Notes: generated by a model from the letters alone, not told the origin. A DNA stretch of 64,000 nt from Pseudoalteromonas nigrifaciens (GCF_002221505.1 NZ_CP011036.1:3348001-3412000), one strand, 5' to 3'. Shown: positions 1 to 9,086, counted from the first letter of the stretch. Made by a program: numbers and translations.

Positions 1-27
1 AGCGCTTAAGTAGCGGTGCGTGTATCA

Positions 28-1620
28 TTATTTAATTTCCGGTGGTGTTGAAAATGTATGGTACGGAGCAGGTGAATCTACCTCCCACTCCAGTCCTTCT
101 GCGCCTTCCCACACTTTTGCAGGAACCTTGTCGCCGCCGCGTGCGCATTTAATCACTACAGCTACAAACAACAACTGCGATAATCCAAAGGCAAAGCCGC
201 CAATACTAATAATGGCGTTAAAGTCAGCAAACTGTAGCGCATAGTCGGGTATACGGCGTGGCATGCCTGCAAGCCCTACAAAGTGCATAGGAAAAAACAA
301 TACATTTACGCTTACCAGCGATAACCAAAAATGCCATTTAGCCAGCGCTATGTTATACATATTGCCAGTCCATTTAGGCAGCCAATAATACGCGCCTGCC
401 ATAATAGAAAACACCGCTCCCGTTACCAGTACATAATGAAAATGTGCCACTACAAAGTAGGTATCATGGTACTGAAAATCAGCCGGTGTAATGGCCAGCA
501 TCAATCCCGAAAAACCACCTAAGGTAAACAACACAATAAAAGCAATACTAAACAGCATGGGGACTTCAAACGTAATTGAACCGCGCCACATAGTGGCTAC
601 CCAATTAAATATTTTTACTCCAGTGGGCACCGATATCAGCATAGTCGCGTACATAAAAAATAGCTCGCCAGCCACCGGCATACCGGTAGTAAACATATGA
701 TGCGCCCACACTGTAAAACTCAACAACGCAATTGACGCCGTGGCATATACCATGGAGGAATAACCAAAAAGTTTTTTACGCGAAAAGGTAGGAACTATAG
801 TAGAAATAATGCCAAAAGCCGGCAAAATCATTATGTATACTTCGGGGTGGCCAAAAAACCAAAATATGTGCTGAAACATCACCGGATCACCGCCACCAGC
901 TGCATCAAAAAAGCTGGTTGCAAAGTATTTATCGGTGAGCACCATGGTCACTGCACCTGCGAGTACCGGCATAACCGCAATTAATAAAAATGCCGTTATC
1001 AGCCAAGTCCATACAAACATAGGGACCTTCATCCAAGTCATGCCTGGGGCACGCAAGTTAACTATGGTTACAATTACATTAATTGCCCCCATAATGGAGC
1101 TAATACCCATAATATGCACAGCAAATACAAACATGGCGGTATTGTCATTACTGTAGGTTGTGGACAGCGGCGCATAAAAAGTCCAACCAAACGCAGGACC
1201 GCCACCGGGCATTAATAGCGATGATAATAAAATTAAAAACGCGAATGGTAAAATCCAAAAACTCCAGTTATTCATTCGGGGTAAGGCCATATCAGGCGCG
1301 CCAATCATTAATGGCACCATCCAGTTAGCTAAGCCAGTAAAGGCCGGCATAACGGCACCAAATACCATAATCAACCCATGAACCGTGGTCATTTGATTAA
1401 AAAAGTGAGGATCGACTAATTGCAATCCTGGCTGAAATAACTCAGCGCGGATCACCATAGCCATAGCACCACCAATAAAAAACATAGTTAGCGAAAAAAT
1501 TAAGTACAAGCTACCTATATCTTTATGATTTGTGGTATATAACCAGCGCTTAAAGCCTTTAGCAGGATGATGAGCGTGGTGAGCTTCATTAATGTCAGGT
1601 TGTTCTACTATGCTACTCAT
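28..1620 (-). CDS. ctaD: Cytochrome c oxidase subunit I (aa3/caa3 type)
   Basis: Catalytic haem-copper subunit of the terminal oxidase in the inner membrane; it reduces O2 to water and pumps protons. The 530-residue protein has twelve hydrophobic segments. Haem and Cu ligands are visible: His81 in TTVHG, the GHPEVY motif at 257-262 with the Cu-linked His and cross-linking Tyr, HH at 307-308, and HFH at 393-395. GHPEV carries the proton-channel Glu of the A-type family. The start ATG overlaps the TAA of subunit II (TAATG), so the two are translationally coupled. Assembly factor and subunit III genes would be expected beyond the left edge. Length and motifs match the family fully. Confidence 0.97.
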   Translation of the reverse strand: MSSIVEQPDINEAHHAHHPAKGFKRWLYTTNHKDIGSLYLIFSLTMFFIGGAMAMVIRAELFQPGLQLVDPHFFNQMTTVHGLIMVFGAVMPAFTGLANWMVPLMIGAPDMALPRMNNWSFWILPFAFLILLSSLLMPGGGPAFGWTFYAPLSTTYSNDNTAMFVFAVHIMGISSIMGAINVIVTIVNLRAPGMTWMKVPMFVWTWLITAFLLIAVMPVLAGAVTMVLTDKYFATSFFDAAGGGDPVMFQHIFWFFGHPEVYIMILPAFGIISTIVPTFSRKKLFGYSSMVYATASIALLSFTVWAHHMFTTGMPVAGELFFMYATMLISVPTGVKIFNWVATMWRGSITFEVPMLFSIAFIVLFTLGGFSGLMLAITPADFQYHDTYFVVAHFHYVLVTGAVFSIMAGAYYWLPKWTGNMYNIALAKWHFWLSLVSVNVLFFPMHFVGLAGMPRRIPDYALQFADFNAIISIGGFAFGLSQLLFVAVVIKCARGGDKVPAKVWEGAEGLEWEVDSPAPYHTFSTPPEIK

Positions 1621-2762
1621 TAGTTCGCCTCCCCATCGGCATCAAGTGCTGCCTGTATTTCACTTGGTTGAATTACATCACCGGTATCATTACCCCATGC
1701 ATTACGCTTATAAGTAATTACCGCTGCTAATTGCTTTATAGAGAGCTGTTTAGCAAAGGCTTGCATGGCTGTGCCGGGGCTTCCGTGAATAACAATATCA
1801 ATGTGGTCTTTTATATCGCCAAGCACTATCGGGCTGCCTTTAAGTGCAGGAAAAACGCCTGGCAAACCTAACCCTGTGGGCTGATGACATGCAGCACAAT
1901 TGGCCATATACACTTGCTCACCCAAAGTCATTAATTCTTCTTTAGGGAGTGTTTGGTCAAGTAATGCAGCATCTGCTGCTGCTGCTTTTTGCTTTGCTTG
2001 TTTAGCATCTGCTAGCCAAACTTTAAAATCGGCCTCTGACTTAGCCTCTACTACCACTGGCATAAAGCCATGATCTTTACCGCATAGCTCAGCACACTGA
2101 CCGCGATAAATACCGACTTCGTTTATGTTGGTCCACGTTTCGTTAATAAACCCCGGGTTTGCATCTTTTTTAATAGCAAAATCGGGCACCCACCAAGAAT
2201 GAATAACATCGTCGGAGGTCATTAAAAAGCGTACTTTTTTATTGATCGGTAATACCAGAGGCTTATCTACCTCAAGTAAATAGTTGGGGTTTTTATCGGC
2301 TAGGTTAGCAATTTCATTTTGCGGTGTGGCAAGTATTGAGTAAAACTCAACATCTTCCCCCATATATTCGTAATGCCATTTCCATTGTGAACCAGTTACT
2401 TTAATAGTGATATCCGCTTTACTGGCATCTTCCATCGCTATTAATGTTTTAGTTGCGGGGACTGCCATTGCTATTAAAATAACAAATGGAATTGCTGTCC
2501 AGAGTATTTCTACTTTGGTACTTTCGTGAAATTGAGCAGCAACTGCTCCTTTAGATTTACGATGATGAATAAGTGCCCAAAACATAACGGCAAATACAAT
2601 CACGCCTATTACACAGCATATTAAAAATATGGTCATGTGTAGTTGATAAACATTATTACTTATATCGGTTACGCCTTTGCGCATATTATATTGGCTATTT
2701 GCCAATGCTAACTGCGGAAAAACAAACAATATAAGCCACAAGGTAGAGCTCAATTTACCCAT
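1620..2762 (-). CDS. ctaC: Cytochrome c oxidase subunit II with fused cytochrome c domain
   Basis: Electron-entry subunit. An N-terminal signal or membrane segment (about 1-21) and two transmembrane helices (about 40-65 and 85-105) precede the periplasmic CuA domain, whose ligands are His188, Cys223, Cys227, His231 and Met234 (in CAELCGKDHGFM). An Ala/Lys-rich linker then leads to a haem-c domain with CAACH at 289-293. The fused cytochrome c marks this as a caa3-type enzyme, able to accept electrons through its own haem. It is the first gene of the visible minus-strand operon; a promoter must lie in the roughly 380-bp region upstream. No oddities seen. Confidence 0.96.
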   Translation of the reverse strand: MGKLSSTLWLILFVFPQLALANSQYNMRKGVTDISNNVYQLHMTIFLICCVIGVIVFAVMFWALIHHRKSKGAVAAQFHESTKVEILWTAIPFVILIAMAVPATKTLIAMEDASKADITIKVTGSQWKWHYEYMGEDVEFYSILATPQNEIANLADKNPNYLLEVDKPLVLPINKKVRFLMTSDDVIHSWWVPDFAIKKDANPGFINETWTNINEVGIYRGQCAELCGKDHGFMPVVVEAKSEADFKVWLADAKQAKQKAAAADAALLDQTLPKEELMTLGEQVYMANCAACHQPTGLGLPGVFPALKGSPIVLGDIKDHIDIVIHGSPGTAMQAFAKQLSIKQLAAVITYKRNAWGNDTGDVIQPSEIQAALDADGEAN

Positions 2763-3142
2763 GTGACAGCTCCTTTAATACTGTTGCGAGTGCAAAACAA
2801 AAAGACATAAGCTTTAAATGCCAATTTGTTATTTTTGTATTGCTGCCGGATATATAAATATATTTTCTCAAAACTAAAGCTGTGAGTTATTGTTAGTCCA
2901 GCCCATTAACAATTAGTTAATAATTGAACAACTAGCAAGTTTTAGTTTGAAAAATAATCAAATAATATTAGGGGATTAGCGTAAATATGGGATTTATTTA
3001 ATTTTGTTCTAAGCAGGAAGTGAGCAACAGCAAGGGTTACAAATAAAAAGACAGCGATAACGAGTATTAAATACTTAAATGATAAAAAACATAAACTTAA
3101 TATAATTTTTTCATTGCAGCGGAATTTTCACAAAAAAAAGGC
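2763..3142. other. Intergenic region upstream of the cox operon
   Basis: About 380 bp of A/T-rich DNA between the cox operon start and the lexA terminator, both on the minus strand. It should contain the cox promoter. No ORF of convincing length, no tandem repeat and no clear regulator operator was recognised. Confidence 0.5.
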
Positions 3143-3168
3143 AAAAAAAAGCGCACTAAAAAGTGCGC
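3143..3168 (-). terminator. Rho-independent terminator of lexA
   Basis: On the minus strand, a GCGCACT/AGTGCGC stem (7 bp, 4-nt loop) is followed by eight U residues. It lies 60 bp past the lexA stop. Confidence 0.85.
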
Positions 3169-3228
3169 ATTAATTATCTGAGCTATTAAATTATGCCGAT
3201 ATTTTACATAGCTATAACAGCTTAATTG

Positions 3229-3846
3229 TCACATCCAGTCAGCATTACGAATAACCCCAACAGCTAAGCCTTCAATATTAAAAGATTCGTTTTCAAGATC
3301 CACTTCTATCGACGAAAATTCTTTATTTTCAGCATGCAATAATACTTTTTTGCCTGCTTTTTCTAAGCGTTTTACCGTTACATCGTCATCAACGCGGGCA
3401 ACAATAACTTGGCCATTTTCGGCAACTTGAGTGCGATGAACAGCCAGTAAATCACCATCCATAATACCAATATCTCGCATGCTCATACCATTTACACGCA
3501 ATAAAAAATCGGCAGCGGGTTTAAACATTAACGGGTCAATTTTACAATGGCTCTCAACATGTTGTTGCGCCAAAATAGGTTCGCCGGCAGCTACACGGCC
3601 TATTAACGGTAAACCAAGTTGTTCTGGTTCATCTTCTTCAATAAGTTGAATACCACGGCTAGCGCCTGGTTTCATTTTAATAGCGCCTTTTTTAGCCAGC
3701 GCTTTTAAATGCTCTTCTGCTGCATTAGCACTTTTAAAGCCTAATGTTTGTGCAATTTCTGCGCGTGTAGGAGGCATACCAGTGTCTTTAATAAACACTT
3801 TAATAAGTTCGAGTATTTGCGCTTGGCGGTTAGTTAATGGTCGCAT
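3229..3846 (-). CDS. lexA: LexA repressor/protease, SOS regulator
   Basis: Transcriptional repressor of the SOS regulon that cleaves itself when RecA is activated. The 205-residue protein has an N-terminal winged helix (1-70, with typical PLTNRQ start and PPTRAEIA), the scissile Ala87-Gly88 pair, the catalytic Ser122 (in VNGMSM) and Lys159. Length is normal (E. coli 202). Two LexA boxes sit directly upstream, so autoregulation is nearly certain. It is transcribed alone and ends in a strong terminator; no linked sulA or dinF is seen. Confidence 0.98.
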   Translation of the reverse strand: MRPLTNRQAQILELIKVFIKDTGMPPTRAEIAQTLGFKSANAAEEHLKALAKKGAIKMKPGASRGIQLIEEDEPEQLGLPLIGRVAAGEPILAQQHVESHCKIDPLMFKPAADFLLRVNGMSMRDIGIMDGDLLAVHRTQVAENGQVIVARVDDDVTVKRLEKAGKKVLLHAENKEFSSIEVDLENESFNIEGLAVGVIRNADWM

Positions 3847-3850
3847 ACAA

Positions 3851-3866
3851 CTGGTTTTCCATACAG
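3851..3866. promoter_or_regulatory. LexA box 1 (proximal)
   Basis: CTGGTTTTCCATACAG matches CTG-N10-CAG and ends only 4 bp from the lexA start codon. One outer base differs from the CTGT-N8-ACAG consensus. Confidence 0.75.
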
Positions 3867-3875
3867 TACATTTAA

Positions 3876-3891
3876 CTGTGAGTATATACAG
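3876..3891. promoter_or_regulatory. LexA box 2 (consensus)
   Basis: CTGTGAGTATATACAG is a perfect CTGT-N8-ACAG operator. It lies 25 bp (start to start) from the proximal box, an arrangement like the double operator of E. coli lexA. Confidence 0.9.
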
Positions 3892-4125
3892 TTATCTGAA
3901 AATCGCAAATTTAAATTACTCCTCGCCTTTGCTGCCAAAGGTGGCATTGGTCTAAGCTTAAAATTACCAAGTAAATTACAGATAAAATTACGCAGATCAC
4001 GATAGTGTTAGTTTTACGTTACATTAATTACATAACTACTAAGTTGTTGCTGTTATTAAAAATTAGTTAACTATCGTTTTTGTAATGGGCCTTAACTTCA
4101 TCAATGTGAATTAACGGAGAGTGTT

Positions 4126-4578
4126 ATGAATATCACTGTAGCGGTAATAATTAACGGTCCTAAACGTAAAGTATGGGCGGCAATAACTGACATCGAAAAC
4201 AGTGCCAATATGCTGTCTGGCATTATTGATGTAAAAATAATCGAGAAGCCACCACAAGGGCTAGTGGGCCTAAAATGGTTAGAAACACGAAAAATTTTTG
4301 GCAAAGCAGCCTCAGAAACCATGTGGATCACCGAAGCTGTTACTAATGAATACTATTGCACTCGCGCAGAAAATGGCGGGGCAGTTTATACCACTAAGCT
4401 GTCACTTACCGCCGCCGAACCTAGCACCTGTTTAACCATGACTTTTTCTGATAGCTCTGAGTCTATTTGGGTAAAAATGATCTCTGCAGTGATAGGGTTT
4501 TTTCTTAAAAGTTCGATGCGTAAAATGCTAAAAAAAGATCTCGATGAAATTAAGCACTATGTAGAAAGCAAAAAGTAG
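4126..4578 (+). CDS. SRPBCC (START-like) superfamily protein
   Basis: A 150-residue, probably cytosolic protein with the helix-grip pattern of the polyketide cyclase/START superfamily: the N-terminal beta strand with GPKRKVWAAITDIENS, a GLVGLKW turn and a C-terminal amphipathic helix (LKKDLDEIKHYVES). The family binds hydrophobic ligands; substrate cannot be predicted. A GGAGAG ribosome site lies 7 nt from the ATG. It is monocistronic and divergent from lexA. No catalytic residues can be named. Confidence 0.75.
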   Translation: MNITVAVIINGPKRKVWAAITDIENSANMLSGIIDVKIIEKPPQGLVGLKWLETRKIFGKAASETMWITEAVTNEYYCTRAENGGAVYTTKLSLTAAEPSTCLTMTFSDSSESIWVKMISAVIGFFLKSSMRKMLKKDLDEIKHYVESKK

Positions 4579-4676
4579 CACTGTATTACCATGCAGTAGC
4601 TGCACTAATTTGGCTATCATATCGCCATGAAAAATCGTATTATCGGTTATCGTTTTCAACCTTTAAAGGAGTAACA

Positions 4677-5120
4677 ATGAGTATTTGGCATCAACCTATT
4701 ACTTTAGCGTTTTGTAAGCAGTTAGACCAAGGCATAAATGGCCAAGGTACACTGATGAAAACCATGGGGATTGAAATAACTGAAATTGGTGATGATTACT
4801 TAGTTGCCACTATGCCAGCAATTCCTGCGCACCATAACCCTATAGGCATGGTGCATGGCGGAGCAAACGTGGTTTTAGCCGAAAGTGTTGCCAGCTACGC
4901 GGCTAATTTTGTGGTCGACTTCACTAAATTTTATTGTGTAGGGCAAGAGATCAGTGCCAGCCATTTAAAAGCCTCGCGTAATGGCACCTTAACCGCCACC
5001 GCAAAAGCGTTTCATATTGGCAAACGTAGCTCAGTATGGGAAATAAAAATAACGAATAGTCGCGGCGAGCTTTGCTGCGTATCAAAAATGACCGCAGCTG
5101 TTGTAGAGCGCAAAGGCTAA
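4677..5120 (+). CDS. Hotdog-fold acyl-CoA thioesterase, YdiI/PaaI type
   Basis: 147-residue hotdog thioesterase. The sequence follows the E. coli YdiI/EntH subfamily closely: GDDxLxATMP, then GMVHGGANVVLAES with the HGG turn and the catalytic Glu, then HIGKRSSVWEIKI and a CC pair near the C terminus. YdiI hydrolyses 1,4-dihydroxynaphthoyl-CoA in menaquinone synthesis and also other acyl-CoAs. No menaquinone genes are nearby, so the in vivo substrate is open. AAAGGAG lies 6 nt before ATG. Converges with the next gene, with 2 bp between stops. Confidence 0.85.
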   Translation: MSIWHQPITLAFCKQLDQGINGQGTLMKTMGIEITEIGDDYLVATMPAIPAHHNPIGMVHGGANVVLAESVASYAANFVVDFTKFYCVGQEISASHLKASRNGTLTATAKAFHIGKRSSVWEIKITNSRGELCCVSKMTAAVVERKG

Positions 5121-5122
5121 CG

Positions 5123-5503
5123 CTATTTTTCTAGCGGGTAAATAGTAATTTCCATGCCTGCACCAATTGCCGATATACGTAATAATGTATCGGCGTGCAG
5201 CGCTTGGTTAAAACACTTTGGCGAAGTGCCCGATTCAAAACCAATATCAAAGGTACGGCGCGAACAACTCAACCATTGCTTAAGTGCAGCCCGCGAGCAT
5301 GACTCTACTAACTCACATAAGTGGTTAATTGCTTTATCCGGTGAAGATATTTCGCCTGTTACTTCTATACGCGCTAACTGACGGTATTCGTCTTTATCAT
5401 AATGTAAAATAGTGGCGATTTTTTTTAGGTCAGCTACAAGCACGCTAATATCTTGCTTTGACTCAAGCTCTAGGTCTACATTTAAAAATTGAATTTCCGA
5501 CAT
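5123..5503 (-). CDS. Conserved-looking hypothetical protein, 126 aa
   Basis: Not recognised as a named family. Soluble, no signal peptide. The N-terminal part (LNVDLELESKQDISVLVADL) and the C-terminal end (LLRISAIGAGMEITIYPLEK) are beta-rich, around a helical middle containing CSRRTFDIGFES. Codon use is like the neighbours and it fills the gap between the thioesterase stop and the regulatory region, so it is probably a real gene. Function unknown. Confidence 0.6.
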   Translation of the reverse strand: MSEIQFLNVDLELESKQDISVLVADLKKIATILHYDKDEYRQLARIEVTGEISSPDKAINHLCELVESCSRAALKQWLSCSRRTFDIGFESGTSPKCFNQALHADTLLRISAIGAGMEITIYPLEK

Positions 5504-5755
5504 TGTCTGCTGTTTATCCTCTAATTAGTTCGCTGTAAACTTTAACGCAGTTTTACGCTTATACCAAATCAACTCTGCAATATTCACCTTTTTTATCTGA
5601 ATAGTCGGCTATTTTTACGCATTTATTGACGCTTTACTTACTCTTATTTCACGAATAAAAAATATTTAAGCACCAAAAGCTCACTATTATAAAAGTGCTG
5701 AGCTAGCTCCATAAAAATAGCTAGCTACTCGCATTTAAAATTTAACCACTATTTT
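5504..5755. other. Intergenic region left of the IS30 insertion
   Basis: A/T-rich spacer. It contains an AGCTAGCT inverted repeat (5701-5708 with 5719-5726) that could end minus-strand transcription arriving from cbpAM, although its U-tract is poor. No ORF or further repeat was recognised. Confidence 0.4.
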
Positions 5756-5803
5756 TTATTCTAAATGTTTAAATCGACTTAAGTGCTGCTTTAACATTTC
5801 GCG
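5756..5803 (-). pseudogene. Severed 3' end of cbpM
   Basis: Read on the minus strand directly left of the IS30 terminus, the frame gives REMLKQHLSRFKHLE and then TAA. As I recall it, the E. coli CbpM C terminus (ENRLLRQRLSRFVAHP) has the same spacing and LxRF core, and the right-hand cbpM fragment ends at AENQT. This is therefore the missing 15-codon tail of cbpM, displaced by the insertion of about 1.09 kb. Confidence 0.8.
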
Positions 5804-6890
5804 GATTCAAATCTGAAGTGCATAACGTTTAGGCGGCTTTAGCCGCCAAGTGATCCTGCATCAATTTTGCAGGCGTTTCAAATCCAAGTGTCTTCCTCGG
5901 ACGATTATTAAGTTGCTCAAGTACTGGTATAACTTGCGCTGGTGTTACCGCCTTAAAATCGGTGCTCTTCGGCCAATACTGACGTAGTAATCCATTCGTG
6001 TTTTCATTCAATCCGCGCTCCCATGAGTGATAAGGGTGAGCAAAATAAACAGGAACACTTAAAGCCTCTGTGATTTGCTCGTGATAAGCGAACTCTTTTC
6101 CATTGTCAGCCGTGATGCTATGAAGCGCTGACCTATATGGCCTTAATAGCTCTATCGTCGCCGTAGTGACGGCTTGTGCTGTTTTGCCTGCCACCTGAGT
6201 TGATACAGTGAATTGGGTAACCCGCTCTACAATGGTAACAAGGGCGCCTCGATGACCTTTACCTATGACGGTATCTATTTCCCAATCTCCGATACGACCT
6301 TTCTCATCAACTATTTGTGGGCGCTCTTCAATGCTAACGCGATTTTTTATTTGCCCTCGGTTTGTTTTACCATGACTGCGCTTGTGATATTTCTTACCGT
6401 GTCGGCGCAGATGTAGGTATAACTCACCACCTGCTTTTTTATCTTCCCAGATATACAGATAAATGCATTCATGGCTGACAGACAGTTCACTTTCTTTGCG
6501 TAACCATCCCGTTATTTGTTCAGGACTCCACTTCTCATTAAGCTTCTGGGTAATTAAAGCTATCATTTCAGGTGTCATCTTAAGCGGTTTTCTTACACTT
6601 CTTCGGCGAAACAAAGCCCGCTCATGAGCTTGTTTGTGTCTGTAACCTCGCTTACCTGTATTTCTAGAAAGCTCTCTTGAAATCGTAGATTGCGATAAAT
6701 TAGTTAGCTCAGCAATACTTTGTTGCGTAAAACCGCTTTTCTTTAGAACGGCGATCTGGCATCTTTGCGCATAGGTCAGTTGTTTGTAATGTCTCATTGT
6801 AAAATCTCTTGCCGGAGAAAAAGCAGTTAGTTTATGAGCAACTGACCACTTAATCTAGCCAAAACAAGTTATGCACTTACAATTTGAATC
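5804..6890. mobile_element. IS30-family insertion sequence (about 1087 bp)
   Basis: Bounded by inverted repeats that start GATTCAAAT on both ends and share AAGTGCATAAC (20 of 23 matching: left 5804-5826, right complement of 6868-6890). It carries one full-length transposase on the minus strand. No clear target duplication is seen: flanks are GCG on the left and TAG on the right. The transposase frame is intact, so the element may still be active. It sits inside cbpM. Confidence 0.9.
5829..6797 (-). CDS. IS30-family transposase
   Basis: 322-residue DDE transposase. The N-terminal helix-turn-helix (about 1-50) has the MRHYKQLTYAQRCQI start and LSQSTISRELSRN. The integrase core follows, with the first Asp in GDWEIDTVIGKGHRG, the second in TADNGKEFA, and the Glu in ERGLNENTNGLLRQY. 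The end carries the PRKTLGFETP signature of IS30. Length is normal and no frameshift is seen. It mobilises the surrounding element between the inverted repeats. Confidence 0.97.
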   Translation of the reverse strand: MRHYKQLTYAQRCQIAVLKKSGFTQQSIAELTNLSQSTISRELSRNTGKRGYRHKQAHERALFRRRSVRKPLKMTPEMIALITQKLNEKWSPEQITGWLRKESELSVSHECIYLYIWEDKKAGGELYLHLRRHGKKYHKRSHGKTNRGQIKNRVSIEERPQIVDEKGRIGDWEIDTVIGKGHRGALVTIVERVTQFTVSTQVAGKTAQAVTTATIELLRPYRSALHSITADNGKEFAYHEQITEALSVPVYFAHPYHSWERGLNENTNGLLRQYWPKSTDFKAVTPAQVIPVLEQLNNRPRKTLGFETPAKLMQDHLAAKAA

Positions 6891-7174
6891 TAGGTTTGGT
6901 TTTCAGCAATCAACTCATCCCGTTCATCCAATAATTGTAAAACCAAAGCAATAGCAGACCAATCTAACGATAAGTCATGCTGAATACGCGCAGCCTTTTT
7001 AACTAAGATCACTGTTGATACCGTAAATTGCCATTCTGTAACGCGCTCGCCCTCAATAGGAATAGCAATGCTGTGCTCAACCAATTCATATAATATGGCT
7101 TCGCTAATATCACTACTCACACACAATTCTTGGCTAGTGAGTAAATTGCCTTGTGGTGCCTCGATAATTTTCAT
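6890..7174 (-). CDS. cbpM: CbpM-like chaperone modulator, C-terminally truncated by IS30
   Basis: Small MerR-like helical protein that binds the J domain of CbpA and inhibits it. 94 residues remain; LSLDWSAIALVLQLLDERDEL matches the DWPGIAVALTLMDD region of E. coli CbpM. The start ATG overlaps the TAA of cbpA (TAATG), so the upstream alternative ATG at 7189 was not used. Translation now ends at AENQT with a TAG whose last G comes from the IS terminus at 6890. The lost tail (15 codons) survives at 5756-5803. The J-domain binding region is largely kept, so partial function is possible. Confidence 0.85.
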   Translation of the reverse strand: MKIIEAPQGNLLTSQELCVSSDISEAILYELVEHSIAIPIEGERVTEWQFTVSTVILVKKAARIQHDLSLDWSAIALVLQLLDERDELIAENQT

Positions 7175-8139
7175 TATGACTTGCTCCAATTGCTACGGGG
7201 GTCAAAATGGGCTTTTTCGGCCAGCTCTTGCCAAAGCTTTTTGCTAACATCATCACTCAATGCTGGATTAACAATTTTAATCACAGCAAATAAGTCACCT
7301 TTGGCTTTTTTACTAATTAACCCTTTACCTTTAATGCGTAAACGTTGACCCGATTGACTATTAGCTGGAATAGTTAGTTGGATTTTTCCGGCTAATGTAG
7401 GTAAATTTATTTTAGTGCCCAAAGCAGCTTCCCATGGTGCAAGAGGTACCACTATATTTAGGTCATGCCCCTCAACGTCAAATAATGGATGAGGCACTAA
7501 GCGAATTTGCAAATACAAATCGCCATTAGGGCCATTTGCCGAACCTAATCCACCTTGGCCTTTTAAGCGAATGCGTTCGCCATTAACCGAGCCGGCAGGA
7601 ATTTTAACTTTAAGCGATTTTTTAACTTCAGATACACGGCCACTACTGTCTCGCTGCGGCAGCATAAACTCAATTGGTTTAACGGTATCGACTAACGTTT
7701 CTTCAAGAAATACCGGGAATTCAATTTCCACATCTTGTCCTTTTTGCGCACGAGCGCCACCAGTTCTGCCCTGCCCGCCATGGTTAAACCCACCTGCGCC
7801 GCCAAACATTGAATTTACAAAATCAGAAAACTCCTGATCGGCTTGGGGATCACCTTGCTGATAATGGTTTTGTGACGAGCCATAGCTACCGCCATAATTT
7901 GCTTGCTGCTGAGCACGGTTTTGTTGATTACGACGTAACACATCGTATTTAGCGCGCTCTTCTTTGTTGTGAATAACTTCGTAAGCTTCACCTATCTCTT
8001 TAAACTTTTCCTCGGCTTGAGGTTCTTTACTTACATCTGGATGATATTTTCTAGCTAGCTTTTTATAAGCTACTTTAACCGCTTTATCGTCTGCATCGGG
8101 CGATACTCCAAGCACGGCATAATAATCTATAAATTTCAT
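7174..8139 (-). CDS. cbpA: CbpA, DnaJ-like co-chaperone (curved-DNA-binding protein)
   Basis: DnaJ-type Hsp40 that stimulates DnaK ATPase and, in E. coli, also binds curved DNA. The J domain (about 1-68) has HPD in KYHPDVSKE. A Gly/Gln/Asn-rich linker (about 75-130) follows, then two beta-sandwich client domains (LKVKIPAGSVNGERIRLKG; LTIPANSQSGQRLRIKGKG). There is no zinc-finger domain, which separates it from DnaJ. Translationally coupled to cbpM downstream. The in-frame ATG two codons upstream (8145) is an alternative start. Confidence 0.95.
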   Translation of the reverse strand: MKFIDYYAVLGVSPDADDKAVKVAYKKLARKYHPDVSKEPQAEEKFKEIGEAYEVIHNKEERAKYDVLRRNQQNRAQQQANYGGSYGSSQNHYQQGDPQADQEFSDFVNSMFGGAGGFNHGGQGRTGGARAQKGQDVEIEFPVFLEETLVDTVKPIEFMLPQRDSSGRVSEVKKSLKVKIPAGSVNGERIRLKGQGGLGSANGPNGDLYLQIRLVPHPLFDVEGHDLNIVVPLAPWEAALGTKINLPTLAGKIQLTIPANSQSGQRLRIKGKGLISKKAKGDLFAVIKIVNPALSDDVSKKLWQELAEKAHFDPRSNWSKS

Positions 8140-8226
8140 TCGCAATCCAAATCACAAACTTATGAGCTTTCATCATACTCTTTAAGTAACAACTTTTGTT
8201 TATTTAAACAACAATTTAAAGTAGAT

Positions 8227-8304
8227 AACCTGAGCTCCGGATAATAAAACTAAATATAACTATGATTCAATACGTTAGTAAATCTCTTAACCAGAGCTAA
8301 GGTT
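8227..8304 (-). repeat. MITE-like element copy A (internally deleted, inverted)
   Basis: 78 bp. Its reverse complement matches both ends of the 195-bp copies at 9087 and 15078 but lacks about 115 bp of the middle. Ends read AACCTGAGCTCCGGATAAT on the plus strand and its partner TTAACCAGAGCTAAGGTT. No transposase is encoded. It lies between cbpA and endA, in opposite orientation to the copy on the other side of endA. Confidence 0.85.
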
Positions 8305-8395
8305 AAATACTAAAGAACGGTAAATATGGCTTAAGTAAACTTTATCTTTTAGCTTCAAGTCATTAAACTAGCCGCTCCTGTAGTTCACGTATGTG

Positions 8396-9055
8396 ATGGA
8401 TATGACTCGATTTATTTTAGCCTTGTTGGCTTTTTTTGTATGCTTTTCGCTATCGGCTGAAGAATTCACTCGGTTTTCAACCGCTAAAAGACACCTAATT
8501 AAAACCCTCCCTAGTAATGCTAAAAGTATTTACTGTGGCTGCGATATAAAAAAACAGGGTAAAAAACTAGTTCCCGACCCCACTAACTGTGGCTATGTGC
8601 CACGCAATACACATACCCGCTCAGGTAACGTAAATGCACGCGCTTTACGCATAGAATGGGAGCATATTGTGCCTGCCTGGGAGTTTGGCCACCAATTACA
8701 ATGCTGGCAAGATGGCGGGCGTAAAAACTGCCGTAAAGTAAGTGCTAAGTTTAGAAAGATGGAAGCCGATATAAACAACTTAGCTCCTGCTATTGGTGAA
8801 ATTAACGCAGATCGTTCTAATTATCGATTTGGAATGCTTAGTGAAAGCGCCACCCAATACGGTCGCTGTGAAGTTAAAGTTAACTTTAAACAACGAGTAA
8901 TAGAGCCTCCTTTTTATGCCCGTAAACAAATAGCCGACGCCTATGCCTATATGCAAAAAACTTACGGCTTAAAAATATCAAATAAACAACAGCAGTTATT
9001 TAATGCTTGGCAACAACAAGCGTATGCCGCGCAAACCAATACCAAAAAGCTTTAA
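8396..9055 (+). CDS. endA: Extracellular/periplasmic endonuclease I (Dns/EndA)
   Basis: Non-specific DNA endonuclease of the EndA/Vvn/Dns family, exported to the periplasm or medium. A signal peptide (about 1-23, hydrophobic ILALLAFFVCFSLSA) precedes the mature 195-residue enzyme. The catalytic stretch RIEWEHIVPAWEFG carries the essential His and Glu, and NNLAPAIGEINADRSNYRFG supplies the metal-binding Asn; six or more Cys probably form disulfides. Starts at 8393 (GTG), 8396 and 8402 are all possible; no strong ribosome site distinguishes them. Bracketed by inverted copies of a small repeat element. Confidence 0.94.
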   Translation: MDMTRFILALLAFFVCFSLSAEEFTRFSTAKRHLIKTLPSNAKSIYCGCDIKKQGKKLVPDPTNCGYVPRNTHTRSGNVNARALRIEWEHIVPAWEFGHQLQCWQDGGRKNCRKVSAKFRKMEADINNLAPAIGEINADRSNYRFGMLSESATQYGRCEVKVNFKQRVIEPPFYARKQIADAYAYMQKTYGLKISNKQQQLFNAWQQQAYAAQTNTKKL

Positions 9056-9086
9056 TTTAAAGGTATTAGGAGCCAGTTTAATATTT

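Noticed and set aside
28..2762. Shadow ORFs of 60-75 aa on the plus strand inside the cox genes
   Set aside because: They overlap strong coding sequence in antisense, lack ribosome sites and have the composition of reversed codons.
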